From Paenibacillus sp. BIC5C1 (GTDB taxonomy: Bacteria; Bacillota; Bacilli; Paenibacillales; Paenibacillaceae): a stretch of 64,000 bases of DNA. Of the stretch, positions 19,301 through 27,174 are shown piece after piece (the stretch's first letter is position 1; every line of letters starts with the position of its first letter). A model generated the notes under the pieces. The model was not told where the DNA came from. It was given only the letters and a program-made list of their open reading frames with translations, and ran no database searches. The stretch lies in contig NZ_CP135922.1 in the NCBI RefSeq assembly GCF_032399705.1, positions 3,596,001 through 3,660,000 on the forward strand, written 5' to 3'. Both the position numbers and the translations under genes were made by a program.

Positions 19301-19847
19301 TATGGAGGATGGCACGTTTAATACCGTCGATGAGGATGAATACGAGCTGCCTTCGGGATCTCTAGTGGGATTGATTCATCCACTCGAACTTGACCAATCT
19401 ACGCTCGAAGGATGGAAAACGCAGTTGGAGGATTATGAGATCAAGCAGCCGTTTGAGCAACTGAATCGTCAAATTCATGTGCCTGAGGATGAAGACAAAA
19501 ACAAGGTTGAATATGACCGCTTGCCGGAGTCTGATTTCTCTCCCACCGCATTCCCCAAAGCACTGGAGAAATACGGATGGATCAAAGGTCCAGCACAAGA
19601 CGGCGGCTGGTATCATGAATTTTACAAAGAGTATGGAGATCTTGTCGCAGAACTGCGCTTCAGTGGTACCAGCATTTCATATTATGAAGGATTGGAAGAT
19701 ATCACGCTTGAATCTCTGCACTTCTTCAAACCCGGCAGTCAGAAACACTATTATTATAGCGATAACAAGTCCATTGCTTTGGGTGAAATTGCAGGTCGTG
19801 TGTTCAGTGAGACGATCTATGATATTTTAAGAGCGTCAGGACGTTGA
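16332..19847 (+). CDS. DUF4132 protein (YehI/MolR-like), large helical-repeat protein
   Basis: An 1171-residue protein close to the size of E. coli YehI. The first ~900 residues look like helical-repeat material without transmembrane segments; the DUF4132 domain lies at about 930-1115, with LIWGTY, FRYMEDGTFN, LIHPLEL and PFEQLNRQ. The family was once linked by mapping to molybdate regulation in E. coli (molR); that link is weak. ATG 16332 is chosen because AAGGAGG lies 8 bases upstream; the frame is open back to 16281. In E. coli yehI lies apart from the yehLMPQ run, while here it lies inside the operon between the VWA and SWIM genes. Confidence 0.87.
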   Translation: MLTADRAVEALVEKFAEVCSNEYSLKTDRSLEIIDFVMGTTDKFPDMMGGSSHYAYQTIDVLMKIAKKDDGDIFFRAGAIVIHMESNYSRRNSWRTDGFTLCLGNDSEAYGLSGKSKTNDRMGGLLSRLEKINRYAGEKEILDELKSRLKGNFKDVINGMILLRLYSDLNDSPSHFAQVQQFTQSLPTLFQHVMTHDTSKLRNELHALIEPLVVCNFQTKHNRSAYELNDEFLREKHNQVIAENYLSSSLSKKEQLSYSEFDKTMILLSNALLYLVNISGGKQRFLEDQSETGLILLEAINQLHEIYPLEVRRYLLSMDPRTKNANELLSGLLPLDEPYQLIEMLRNELESYTIPWQFLQSAIVNEPQQAIRAYHILKPPFLKLCIQKMLEDHGIEVPDVDETVEQAVFSALRHPLDGGRQGLAIARYLHGESSLEEYWEDPNSRGLFNNLNRDKKRVHNLISISFLPLDSEAMRRFVILTTYPEWTLDIVSDMYQSYAFSGEKLLELYGQDPEVKQEKLLSSLISLNGMTDYKYKSMPQDEYRRIIQQNLDFALGQYKKLPTDTRIIILEITFEQRHELSTKQVAEAIRAGLQDSSKKANGVALSEFNRIPDQDLYTTIYRSEKKTGVKEMALSAIRSLDNSKDIYLGLLEGEKSAEWKNLIQILLDTTDQSPEYAHAALADQADAKKLTRLSWLSLNDLPSLIRSEDNQPLDDRIKQYILVQSIDHTSAPNERLNELREYASEESLARFASELLQLWIQDGASAKEKWVMYLSALFGDIQIVNTLAPQIKEWTENSRGAIAADAVKVLAYLKEPSALMAIDKIKRSVKNRQVKGAAEEALQLAAENLGLTSEQLEDRLVTTLGFDQNGTMQLSYGERSFLIKVNGDLQVVVVNEETGKSVKSLPAPAQKDDAELAAHSKARFTQLKKDLKTMVNIQAQRLEESLSKQRLWSADEWTALFVQNVIMQKFAVGLIWGTYEDGQLVTTFRYMEDGTFNTVDEDEYELPSGSLVGLIHPLELDQSTLEGWKTQLEDYEIKQPFEQLNRQIHVPEDEDKNKVEYDRLPESDFSPTAFPKALEKYGWIKGPAQDGGWYHEFYKEYGDLVAELRFSGTSISYYEGLEDITLESLHFFKPGSQKHYYYSDNKSIALGEIAGRVFSETIYDILRASGR

Positions 19848-19851
19848 TCAC

Positions 19852-21582
19852 GTGAGTGGATTTGAACAGAAATATCGGATATTTTTGGAGTTGTGTACGG
19901 AGGATTATTTGATTCGATACGCTAACAAGGGATTGTACAAACGGTCTCTGAAAGAGTTGGATAATGGCGTGACTGTGCAATACACCTGGAATGATGCCTC
20001 TGTGAGTTGTCAGTTGAGTGATGGTACACATTGTACACTTGAAAATACACTGGATCATTGGCAGTGCTCCTGTCCTTCAGACAACATTTGCAAACATATA
20101 CTGATTTCAATTTTGTATTATCAACGGGAACATCAGACAGAGGATACATTAAATCAGGGTGAAGCAGCGTCATCAGCAGAGTTGGAGCCTGAGTCTGTTC
20201 TGGTAACGGAGTCCCGCTTCCGCTGGATGATTGAATCGGATCTTGCTCCTTTAATTAAATCGTTTAGTTCTTCCTTGATTGAGGAGGTTCTGTTCCGATT
20301 AAGATATCCCGAGCAGATTGAAGTATTGGAAGATTCTCTTCTAACGGTGCGACTGGTGAAACAAGAAATTGAGGTTTCGTATACAGAGGAAGCTAGTCTC
20401 GCTAAGGCACTGTGCAAAATAAAACAAACTGCCGGCAATATGGCCAAGCTTGAAGCATTATTGCGATATCGTATGCAACAAGGTTTGGATGATACGGAAG
20501 CCATAAGTGGAAGAGTCCATGATACCACGTTTTCACTTCAAACGGTACGGGAATGTCGTTCCATGCTGGCAGGTCTGTTAAAGACGGGACTTGCTCGTCT
20601 ACCGCAATCGTATATGACTCAATTGGAGACACTGGCCATTACGGCCCATAGTGGTCATCTTCCTGAAATTGAGCGGAGTTTACGCGGGATTCAAGGGGAA
20701 CTGCTACTGTTTTTTAACCGACACGTGCGGTTCTCCATGCAATCGATGCTTGATCGGGTAAGCAAGTTGTATCTTGCATTACAGGTGCTTGAACAAGAGA
20801 AGGTATCTGCGTTCAAACAAAGTCAGCTCATAGGCAGTTTCCGAAGTAAATACTATACGGTTCCAGAGCTGCATCTGTATGGACTGGGTGCTGATGCATG
20901 GCAGACACGCTCTGGTTACCGTGGAATCACTTATTACTTTTATTGCTTTGATGATGCGGAGATCTATACGTACAGCGATGTGCGGGCGGTATACTATGAA
21001 GATAATCAATTCTCATATACAGAGCATTATGGTTCCTTCACTCCGTGGCTGCCCAATCTGACTTTTCGTCAATTTGCCGGGGAAGAGATGCAGTTTCGCT
21101 CGGTCAAAGTAAATGAAGAGCATAGACTCTCCTCCGGGGAAGGTGCAAGACTTACGGTGCTGCCCCGAACAGGAGTTGAAGAGGTAAATCTGGGCAAGTA
21201 CATGCAAGATGTAGCTTCCGTACTTGCTGAGGATTCACGCCCATTTGAGTTATTTTCCGTTCCGCAAGAGCGACTGGCAATGATTAAGGTTGCCCGGGTT
21301 GTAGAGCATCGCTTCGATAAGCAATCTCAGGACCTTATTCTAACCATGGAGAGTGACCAAGGGGAGACGTTGGATCTGACTCTTCCTTATTCAACGGAAT
21401 GGGAGACCATGATCAAAAGGTTGGGGTCAGGTTATGGACCAAGAACACTCGAACAATTTTATGCTTTTGTACGTATAGAGCAACAACGGATATACCCGAT
21501 CAGCTTTCTGAAGGGTCCAACAGTGATCAGTCTGAAACTGGATACGGGTTATGGAAGGACGGGGAGAATTGGAAGACTATAG
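19852..21582 (+). CDS. SWIM zinc-finger protein (YehQ-like)
   Basis: A 576-residue protein with an N-terminal SWIM finger: C72-x-C74-x5-C80-x-H82 inside WQCSCPSDNICKHI. SWIM fingers bind DNA, RNA or protein and occur in MuDR transposases, MEKK1 and Zn-dependent bacterial proteins. The rest has no other domain I recognise; a Tyr-rich middle part and a beta-rich C-terminus can be seen. It starts with GTG 19852, four bases after the DUF4132 stop, with AGGA 10 bases upstream. Its last 32 bases overlap the start of a small ORF. As in E. coli, it closes the MoxR-VWA set. Confidence 0.86.
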   Translation: MSGFEQKYRIFLELCTEDYLIRYANKGLYKRSLKELDNGVTVQYTWNDASVSCQLSDGTHCTLENTLDHWQCSCPSDNICKHILISILYYQREHQTEDTLNQGEAASSAELEPESVLVTESRFRWMIESDLAPLIKSFSSSLIEEVLFRLRYPEQIEVLEDSLLTVRLVKQEIEVSYTEEASLAKALCKIKQTAGNMAKLEALLRYRMQQGLDDTEAISGRVHDTTFSLQTVRECRSMLAGLLKTGLARLPQSYMTQLETLAITAHSGHLPEIERSLRGIQGELLLFFNRHVRFSMQSMLDRVSKLYLALQVLEQEKVSAFKQSQLIGSFRSKYYTVPELHLYGLGADAWQTRSGYRGITYYFYCFDDAEIYTYSDVRAVYYEDNQFSYTEHYGSFTPWLPNLTFRQFAGEEMQFRSVKVNEEHRLSSGEGARLTVLPRTGVEEVNLGKYMQDVASVLAEDSRPFELFSVPQERLAMIKVARVVEHRFDKQSQDLILTMESDQGETLDLTLPYSTEWETMIKRLGSGYGPRTLEQFYAFVRIEQQRIYPISFLKGPTVISLKLDTGYGRTGRIGRL

Positions 21583-21847
21583 TCAGTTGATGCAGAAGAT
21601 CAGCAGCTGGTCAGAAGAGCTGTTGCTTCGCGGGTTATCCCAATTCACACTGAAAGATATTGAAGTATTGGAACAGCTAATCGTGGAGACCTCGAGGTTC
21701 CAAATGACTTTCCTTCGTGAAATACTGGAACTCATGATCGAAGAGGGCCGAAAAACTGCTCTGGGGAGCGGTAATGAGGAGCATATGTTGCTTCATTATT
21801 GCCGCCTCACACAGTATGTACAGCTCAGCACTCAGGAATCATCCTGA
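21551..21847 (+). CDS. small overlapping ORF at the end of the MoxR-VWA operon
   Basis: A 98-residue acidic, helical ORF that I do not recognise (EDYSQLMQKISSW, LEQLIVETSRF). Its ATG 21551 lies 32 bases before the SWIM stop codon in another frame, and the operon terminator begins 15 bases after its own stop, so it is inside the transcription unit. It could be a separately translated sixth component. It could also be the natural C-terminus of the SWIM protein, cut off by a frameshift near 21550-21580. I cannot decide from one sequence. Confidence 0.6.
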   Translation: MEGRGELEDYSQLMQKISSWSEELLLRGLSQFTLKDIEVLEQLIVETSRFQMTFLREILELMIEEGRKTALGSGNEEHMLLHYCRLTQYVQLSTQESS

Positions 21848-21862
21848 ACTGATTGACACATA

Positions 21863-21902
21863 AAGAATTGCAGAAGCGTGAGCCTCTGCAATTCTTTTTA
21901 TT
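21863..21902 (+). terminator. terminator of the MoxR-VWA operon
   Basis: A perfect 12-base stem AAGAATTGCAGA (21863-21874) with TCTGCAATTCTT (21885-21896), then T-rich sequence. Confidence 0.92.
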
Positions 21903-22028
21903 TCATTTAAGTAAATTAGGTTTTTAAATCCTCCAAAGTTAACGGTTATATTCGCTCAGATGTCATATCCCCGCTTATGATGCATACCCATACCATTAGG
22001 CGAATGCTGTCTTAAGGAGGAAACAGGC

Positions 22029-24539
22029 ATGTCCATGAGCGAACCTCTATTAACGCAAATTTTCAATCAACATATCCCGGCTGACGCAACTGTCGTCACC
22101 ATTGATAAACCGGTCAAACATCCGGCTATTTATGCTTCAGATTTAACGGGAGACGGAATGCCGGAGATTGCTGCTGTATATCAGCAGGGCGGAGAATTAA
22201 TGCTGCTTGTTCTGAAATTTTACCAAGGTCACTGGATCAAGATGTCTTTGACGAAAGGCTTGGGTTATGGCGTTACCTTGCTGACAGCGGCATCTGTAAC
22301 ATCCACAGCGAGGAACAATCTCATTGTCGGCTGGCAGATCGGTGCGATCTGGTCGAAGCTTGCTGTATACGATTGGACGGAATCAGGACTGACAGATCAG
22401 GCGCCAAAAGATTTGTATTACAGCCATGCGGAAATCATCGATATGCCGGGTCACCACGGCAGAGATGGTAAAGTAGAAATTGCACTCTGGATTCATGATA
22501 CAGGTGAAGCTTATCGGGTCGAAATCATCCGCTGGCAGAATGGGAAATGGGTTCCCGCAACAGATGTATACCCGTATTACTTCCCCAAGGTCGTACAGTA
22601 TTACGAACAATTGACTGAACAATTTCCAGACTACACGTTCTATTGGTACTATCTCGCAGATGCCCAGTACAAGGCCGGATTATTTCCTGCTGCACTCGTT
22701 TCGGTCCAAAAAGCGCTAAGCTTCAGTTCCCCGTACCCTTCACGGGAAGTTCTGCTTGAGCTGGAAAAGAAAATTAGGCAAGCCATGGGTACAGAGGGTC
22801 CGCGTGAAACGACGTGGTTATTTCCGATATCGGTCAGGACAACGACTGGAACCCGGTGGGGTTATATGGACGCCCAAGGTCGTATTCGACTGGAACCAAT
22901 ACTTGACGATGCCCAAGACTTCCAACGAAATGGCCTGGCTGTTGTGGTAAAAGACGGGAAGACTGGCATCATCAATCTTAACGGACAATTTGTCGTTCAA
23001 CCTGTATACGATTCCATTAATTCTTTTTCAGAAGGTCGGGCCATTGTCATTGATTCCCAAGGGTTCAAGATGATTGATGAACAAGGCGCAGTATTGACCA
23101 AACGGGCATATCCCTTTATTGCCGATGTGAAGGACGGTCGAGCGTTGTTTTACCTTTCAGACAGCAGTCAGGCAGGTGGGGAAGTCAGTCGCTACGGTTA
23201 TTTGGACACCTCTGGAAATGAGGTCATTCGGGCGCAGTTCGCTTCAGCGAACGATTTTCAGGATGGCAAGGCCGTGGTGCAGATCAAGGAAAATGAATAT
23301 GCGTTAATTAACCAAAATGGTCAGCGGCTGGCGACGTATCCATATGCCTATGTAGGACCTCTGGGTAACGGATTACTTCCTTTTCAGAAAGAGGCATCGG
23401 GGAAATACGGTTATATCGACGAAAGTGGTCATATCCGAATTCAGCCGAGCTTCACATCGGCATTTCCGTTCAGTGGTGGGTACGCTATTGTGAATACCGC
23501 GGAGGATTACAACTACATCTATGGCGTTATTAATACACAGGGCACATTTACCATCCAACCCGCCTACAATGACATTCGAGACCTGGGAGAGCATCGGCTG
23601 GCCCTGGGGCAAGCAATTGATCCCAAACAGTCTTTTCTAGGTTCGGTCTATGCAATTGCAGATGTCAATGGTAGAAAACTTTCGGATTTTGTATATACGG
23701 ATGTATCGAATTACAAGGGAGGCCTGGCTTCAGCCACGAATGGAACACAAACGTTCTTTCTGGATCTAAATGGTCGACCTGCATCAGGATACCCCCGTGT
23801 AGAAGGCTCGGGCACACTTGAATTGGTAGCTCCCGATCTGATCAAGGCGTATGTGGATCAACGCGTATCCTATGTAAACCGGGCCGGGCAGATCATTTGG
23901 CGGCAAAATACGATTGTTCCGCTTCACCCACCTTATCGTGTAAGGGAAGAGAAATATAAGCCAAACCCTAATTACCTCGTGTATTATCCGCAGGTGGAAG
24001 GGTTAACCGATCAAGCTGCTCAACTTGCACTAAATGCGAAGTTAAAGGCACTTTCCCAAGTGAAGCCCATCCCTGCGGATCAGAAGCTGGATTACACATA
24101 TACAGGGGATTTTGATATTACCTTCTACCAGCAGCAATTGCTTCAACTCAAACTCACAGGTTATAACTACCCTGCTGGTGCAGCACACGGCATGCCAACG
24201 ATGATCTATGCAATCATTAATCTGAGCAGTGGTCAGATGTATGAACTCAAGGATTTGTTTAAACCCAACAGTGATTATGTGAAGGTGCTTAGCAAAATCG
24301 TAGGAGATCAGATCAAGAATGATCCACAGTACTCTTATGTTTTTCCGGACACCTATGAGGGAATAAGCCCGGATCAGCCTTTTTTTGTCACAGCAGATGC
24401 ACTGCATCTATACTTTAGCCCTTATGAAATTGCTCCTTATGTCGCGGGATTTCCGACATTTACAATTCCTTTTACCCAGATCAAGGATATCATTAATACA
24501 GAGGGTTCATTCTGGAAAGCTTTTCACGAGCTACCGTAA
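22029..24539 (+). CDS. WG-repeat protein with C-terminal DUF3298 domain
   Basis: An 836-residue protein. Layout: an N-terminal part with an FG-GAP-like SDLTGDGMPEIAAV (about 37-50), a TPR-like pair of helices near 205-245, about seven WG repeats from roughly 275 to 620 (copies read RWGYMDAQG, KYGYIDESG, RYGYLDTSG), and a DUF3298 domain from about 680 (YPAGAAHGMP). WG repeats form beta-propeller-like surfaces that probably bind ligand or peptide; DUF3298 occurs in RsiV, which binds lysozyme. No signal peptide is obvious at the N-terminus, which is odd for a DUF3298 protein. Its own ribosome binding site (AAGGAGG) and the preceding terminator make it a separate unit. Confidence 0.85.
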   Translation: MSMSEPLLTQIFNQHIPADATVVTIDKPVKHPAIYASDLTGDGMPEIAAVYQQGGELMLLVLKFYQGHWIKMSLTKGLGYGVTLLTAASVTSTARNNLIVGWQIGAIWSKLAVYDWTESGLTDQAPKDLYYSHAEIIDMPGHHGRDGKVEIALWIHDTGEAYRVEIIRWQNGKWVPATDVYPYYFPKVVQYYEQLTEQFPDYTFYWYYLADAQYKAGLFPAALVSVQKALSFSSPYPSREVLLELEKKIRQAMGTEGPRETTWLFPISVRTTTGTRWGYMDAQGRIRLEPILDDAQDFQRNGLAVVVKDGKTGIINLNGQFVVQPVYDSINSFSEGRAIVIDSQGFKMIDEQGAVLTKRAYPFIADVKDGRALFYLSDSSQAGGEVSRYGYLDTSGNEVIRAQFASANDFQDGKAVVQIKENEYALINQNGQRLATYPYAYVGPLGNGLLPFQKEASGKYGYIDESGHIRIQPSFTSAFPFSGGYAIVNTAEDYNYIYGVINTQGTFTIQPAYNDIRDLGEHRLALGQAIDPKQSFLGSVYAIADVNGRKLSDFVYTDVSNYKGGLASATNGTQTFFLDLNGRPASGYPRVEGSGTLELVAPDLIKAYVDQRVSYVNRAGQIIWRQNTIVPLHPPYRVREEKYKPNPNYLVYYPQVEGLTDQAAQLALNAKLKALSQVKPIPADQKLDYTYTGDFDITFYQQQLLQLKLTGYNYPAGAAHGMPTMIYAIINLSSGQMYELKDLFKPNSDYVKVLSKIVGDQIKNDPQYSYVFPDTYEGISPDQPFFVTADALHLYFSPYEIAPYVAGFPTFTIPFTQIKDIINTEGSFWKAFHELP

Positions 24540-24604
24540 CTAATCCATTTCACCCCGTAACCTAATGCCTACGAATGGTGTTTAGATAGGGGAGGGGATT
24601 TGGA

Positions 24605-25078
24605 TTGTTGCTGAATGCTGTTCAACGTTTTCTGATTTTGGGAATTGAGTTCGTTATCGTGATACTGAGTGCCTTAATCGCACTTGAATTTCTGGAAGGG
24701 TTCAAAATCGCAACGAGTGAGTATTATGGCTTACGAAATGCGGGTCACATCTTTTTTCTTCTGATTTTCATCACCTTTAGTCCATACGTATTCGCATTTT
24801 ATACTGTAGTTGTAAGTCCAATTTCATGGCTTCTGCGTAAATATGTCCCCTTTATTATCGCCAGGGTACTTATATATAGTGTCAGTTGTGGGTTATTAGG
24901 CTCGTGGGTATTTGATCAGATGTTCAGTGACTACATGATCGAGTCGTATTCTCTGAACCGAGCGACTTCCATCTGGCTATTTGCTCTTGCGGGGCTGATT
25001 TACGCAGTAGTAGAAAATAGGGTTATACAACGGCATAAAATGCGAGCAGAGAACATGGAAATTTCAAATCAGGTTTGA
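24605..25078 (+). CDS. small integral membrane protein of unknown function
   Basis: A 157-residue protein with about four membrane helices (near 8-28, 45-70, 80-103, 120-138) and a charged C-terminal tail. I do not recognise a family. It starts with TTG 24605 after GGGGAGGGG, 65 bases downstream of the WG-repeat gene on the same strand. There is no terminator between them, so they may be co-transcribed. Confidence 0.7.
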   Translation: MLLNAVQRFLILGIEFVIVILSALIALEFLEGFKIATSEYYGLRNAGHIFFLLIFITFSPYVFAFYTVVVSPISWLLRKYVPFIIARVLIYSVSCGLLGSWVFDQMFSDYMIESYSLNRATSIWLFALAGLIYAVVENRVIQRHKMRAENMEISNQV

Positions 25079-25171
25079 GAAGCAGAAGGGTGGTAAGATC
25101 TCTCAAAGAGATCCATTTTCTGCTCCGGATTATTCCTCACGAAGTTCGAAATTATTCATTCGTCATCGACA

Positions 25172-25205
25172 AGAGGCCATATGTTCCATATGGTCTTTTT
25201 TTGTT
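25172..25205 (+). terminator. Rho-independent terminator after membrane protein gene
   Basis: AAGAGGCCATATG (25171-25183), loop TTC, CATATGGTCTTTTT (25187-25200), followed by more T. It isolates the siderophore operon from upstream transcription. Confidence 0.88.
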
Positions 25206-25342
25206 TGCCTCAATTTTATTTGAAACAAAACAGAAGGATGCCATTTATTATCCGTATAGAGGTATTTTTGCTCCGTTTTGAGGTAGTAGCCGATCGATAT
25301 CCTGTGAGATATTAATTGGGCGTATATAACACTGCGTGATAT

Positions 25343-25357
25343 TGAGAATGATTATTA
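25343..25357. promoter_or_regulatory. Fur box upstream of siderophore operon
   Basis: TGAGAATGATTATTA matches the 7-1-7 Fur consensus TGATAATnATTATCA at all but two positions. It lies 17 bases before the start of the first ABC gene, where bound Fur-Fe would block transcription or its start. Confidence 0.8.
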
Positions 25358-25374
25358 ATGTCAGGAGGAGCAGG

Positions 25375-27174
25375 ATGAACACCACATCTGAAGTATCCGG
25401 TTTAATGGAAGTAACCAAGGAGCGGAAAGGTTTGCTAATTACAGCAAGTATCTTCTCGGTATTATCGAGTCTGCTGCAAATGGTTCCATTTATCGGAGTG
25501 TATAAAATTGTCGAAGAACTGTTGATCCATGCTCGGGAGCCATCTGCCCTGGACAGGGATTTGCTGATGTATTGGGGATTCGTCTCTTTTGGAGCGCTGA
25601 TCGCCGGTCTTATCGCACTCTATATCGGAGGAATGTGCTCGCATATCGCTGCGTTCAACATCCTGTACCAGCTCAGAGTAAAGCTTGCCAACCATGTGGC
25701 AAAAGTGCCGATGGGGTATCACACTCGAACTGCGACAGGTGAGCTGAAAAAAATCATTGAAGTCAGCGTTGAGAAAATAGAGAAGTTTATCGCGCATCAG
25801 CTTCCCGATCTGGTGAGTGCGATCGTCATTCCACTGGTACTGCTTTGCTATTTGTTCTGGCTTGACTATCGTATGGCACTGGTCTTGCTTGTTCCCATGA
25901 TTATCGGGTTTTGGCTGCAAAGCAGCCTCTTCCGAAGTGAACGGGGGCGTCAGGCATATCGTGATTTTCAGCATGCGATTGAAGAGATGAACTCAACAGG
26001 GGTGGAATATGTAAGAGGAATGCCGGCTGTAAAAGTATTCGGTATTACAGCGGACTCGTTTCTTACCTTTAAACAGGCGGTAACGCGTTATCGCGATATT
26101 TCGTTGAGAATAACCGATTTATGCAAGACGTCGTATGGCATGTTTTTCATCATCATTATTTCACTGGTGACCTTTATTGTTCCGATTGGCATTTTACTTT
26201 CCAGCGGAAACGCAGGCAATCAGTCTTTCGCGATCACCTTTATTCTTTTTCTGATCATTACACCAAGTTTGTCCGCGCCACTCTTGAAGCTGATGTATCT
26301 GGGCAGTGGCATGCGTGAGATTGTGGAGGGTCAGAATCGAATCAAGGCTGTATTTGCCGAGTCGGTTGTACAGGAACCTCTCACTCCGCAAGTGCCCGAT
26401 ACATATGAAGTGGCTTTTCGGCAGGTATCCTTTGCTTATGAACAAAAGGATAGCGAAGCGTTCAAACCTGTACTTCAAGAAGTTGATTTTGTAGCTAAAG
26501 CAGGACAAATGACCGCATTGGTTGGACCTTCAGGTGGCGGAAAATCTACTATTGCCAATCTGCTTCTGCGTTTCTGGGACGTGCAGCAAGGCGAAATTAC
26601 GATCGGCGGGGTTCCCATTCAGAAAATGGGGACAGAGAAGCTGATGGAGACGGTTTCGTTTGTCTTCCAGGACGTACATCTGTTCTACGATACGATTGAG
26701 GAAAATATCCGAATGGGCAATACAGCTGCATCACGGGATGACGTCATTGGTGCGGCTCGAACAGCTTGTTGTCATGAGTTTATTGAGAAGCTTGATGAGG
26801 GATATGACACCAAAATTGGAGAAGGCGGTACGTACCTGTCTGGCGGTGAAGCTCAACGGATTGCCATTGCGAGAGCTTTACTCAAGGATGCTCCCATTCT
26901 CGTATTGGATGAAGCGACAGCGTACGCCGATGCAGAGAATGAACATAAAATCCAGCAAGGTCTGGCCCAACTGGTTCAAGGTAAAACGGTCCTGATTATT
27001 GCTCATCGTCTAACAACGATTCGTTCAGCTGAACAGATCCTGGTCATTCGCCAGGGTACCATTATTGAGCGAGGTACACATGATCAATTACGCGAGGCAA
27101 ACGGTTTGTATGAGAAGATGTGGCAGGCCCATATTCATGCAGCTTCCTGGAAGCTTGGAGGTGCGAAGCAATGA
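25375..27174 (+). CDS. ABC transporter, fused permease/ATPase (IrtA/YbtP-like siderophore importer half)
   Basis: A 599-residue half-transporter: six membrane helices in about 20-320, then an ATPase with Walker A GPSGGGKST (384-392), signature LSGGEAQR, Walker B ILVLDEAT and the switch His in IIAHRL. The architecture is that of a type IV exporter, but IrtA/YbtP members of this group import ferric siderophores. ATG 25375 is chosen because AGGAGG lies 6 bases upstream; the frame is open back to 25336. A Fur box precedes it. Its TGA overlaps the ATG of the partner half-transporter (ATGA), so a heterodimer made in equal amounts is likely. Confidence 0.9.
   Translation: MNTTSEVSGLMEVTKERKGLLITASIFSVLSSLLQMVPFIGVYKIVEELLIHAREPSALDRDLLMYWGFVSFGALIAGLIALYIGGMCSHIAAFNILYQLRVKLANHVAKVPMGYHTRTATGELKKIIEVSVEKIEKFIAHQLPDLVSAIVIPLVLLCYLFWLDYRMALVLLVPMIIGFWLQSSLFRSERGRQAYRDFQHAIEEMNSTGVEYVRGMPAVKVFGITADSFLTFKQAVTRYRDISLRITDLCKTSYGMFFIIIISLVTFIVPIGILLSSGNAGNQSFAITFILFLIITPSLSAPLLKLMYLGSGMREIVEGQNRIKAVFAESVVQEPLTPQVPDTYEVAFRQVSFAYEQKDSEAFKPVLQEVDFVAKAGQMTALVGPSGGGKSTIANLLLRFWDVQQGEITIGGVPIQKMGTEKLMETVSFVFQDVHLFYDTIEENIRMGNTAASRDDVIGAARTACCHEFIEKLDEGYDTKIGEGGTYLSGGEAQRIAIARALLKDAPILVLDEATAYADAENEHKIQQGLAQLVQGKTVLIIAHRLTTIRSAEQILVIRQGTIIERGTHDQLREANGLYEKMWQAHIHAASWKLGGAKQ

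Noticed and set aside
25075..25281. 68-codon open frame after the membrane protein gene
   Set aside because: It contains a strong terminator hairpin with T-run, so it is not translated as a gene.
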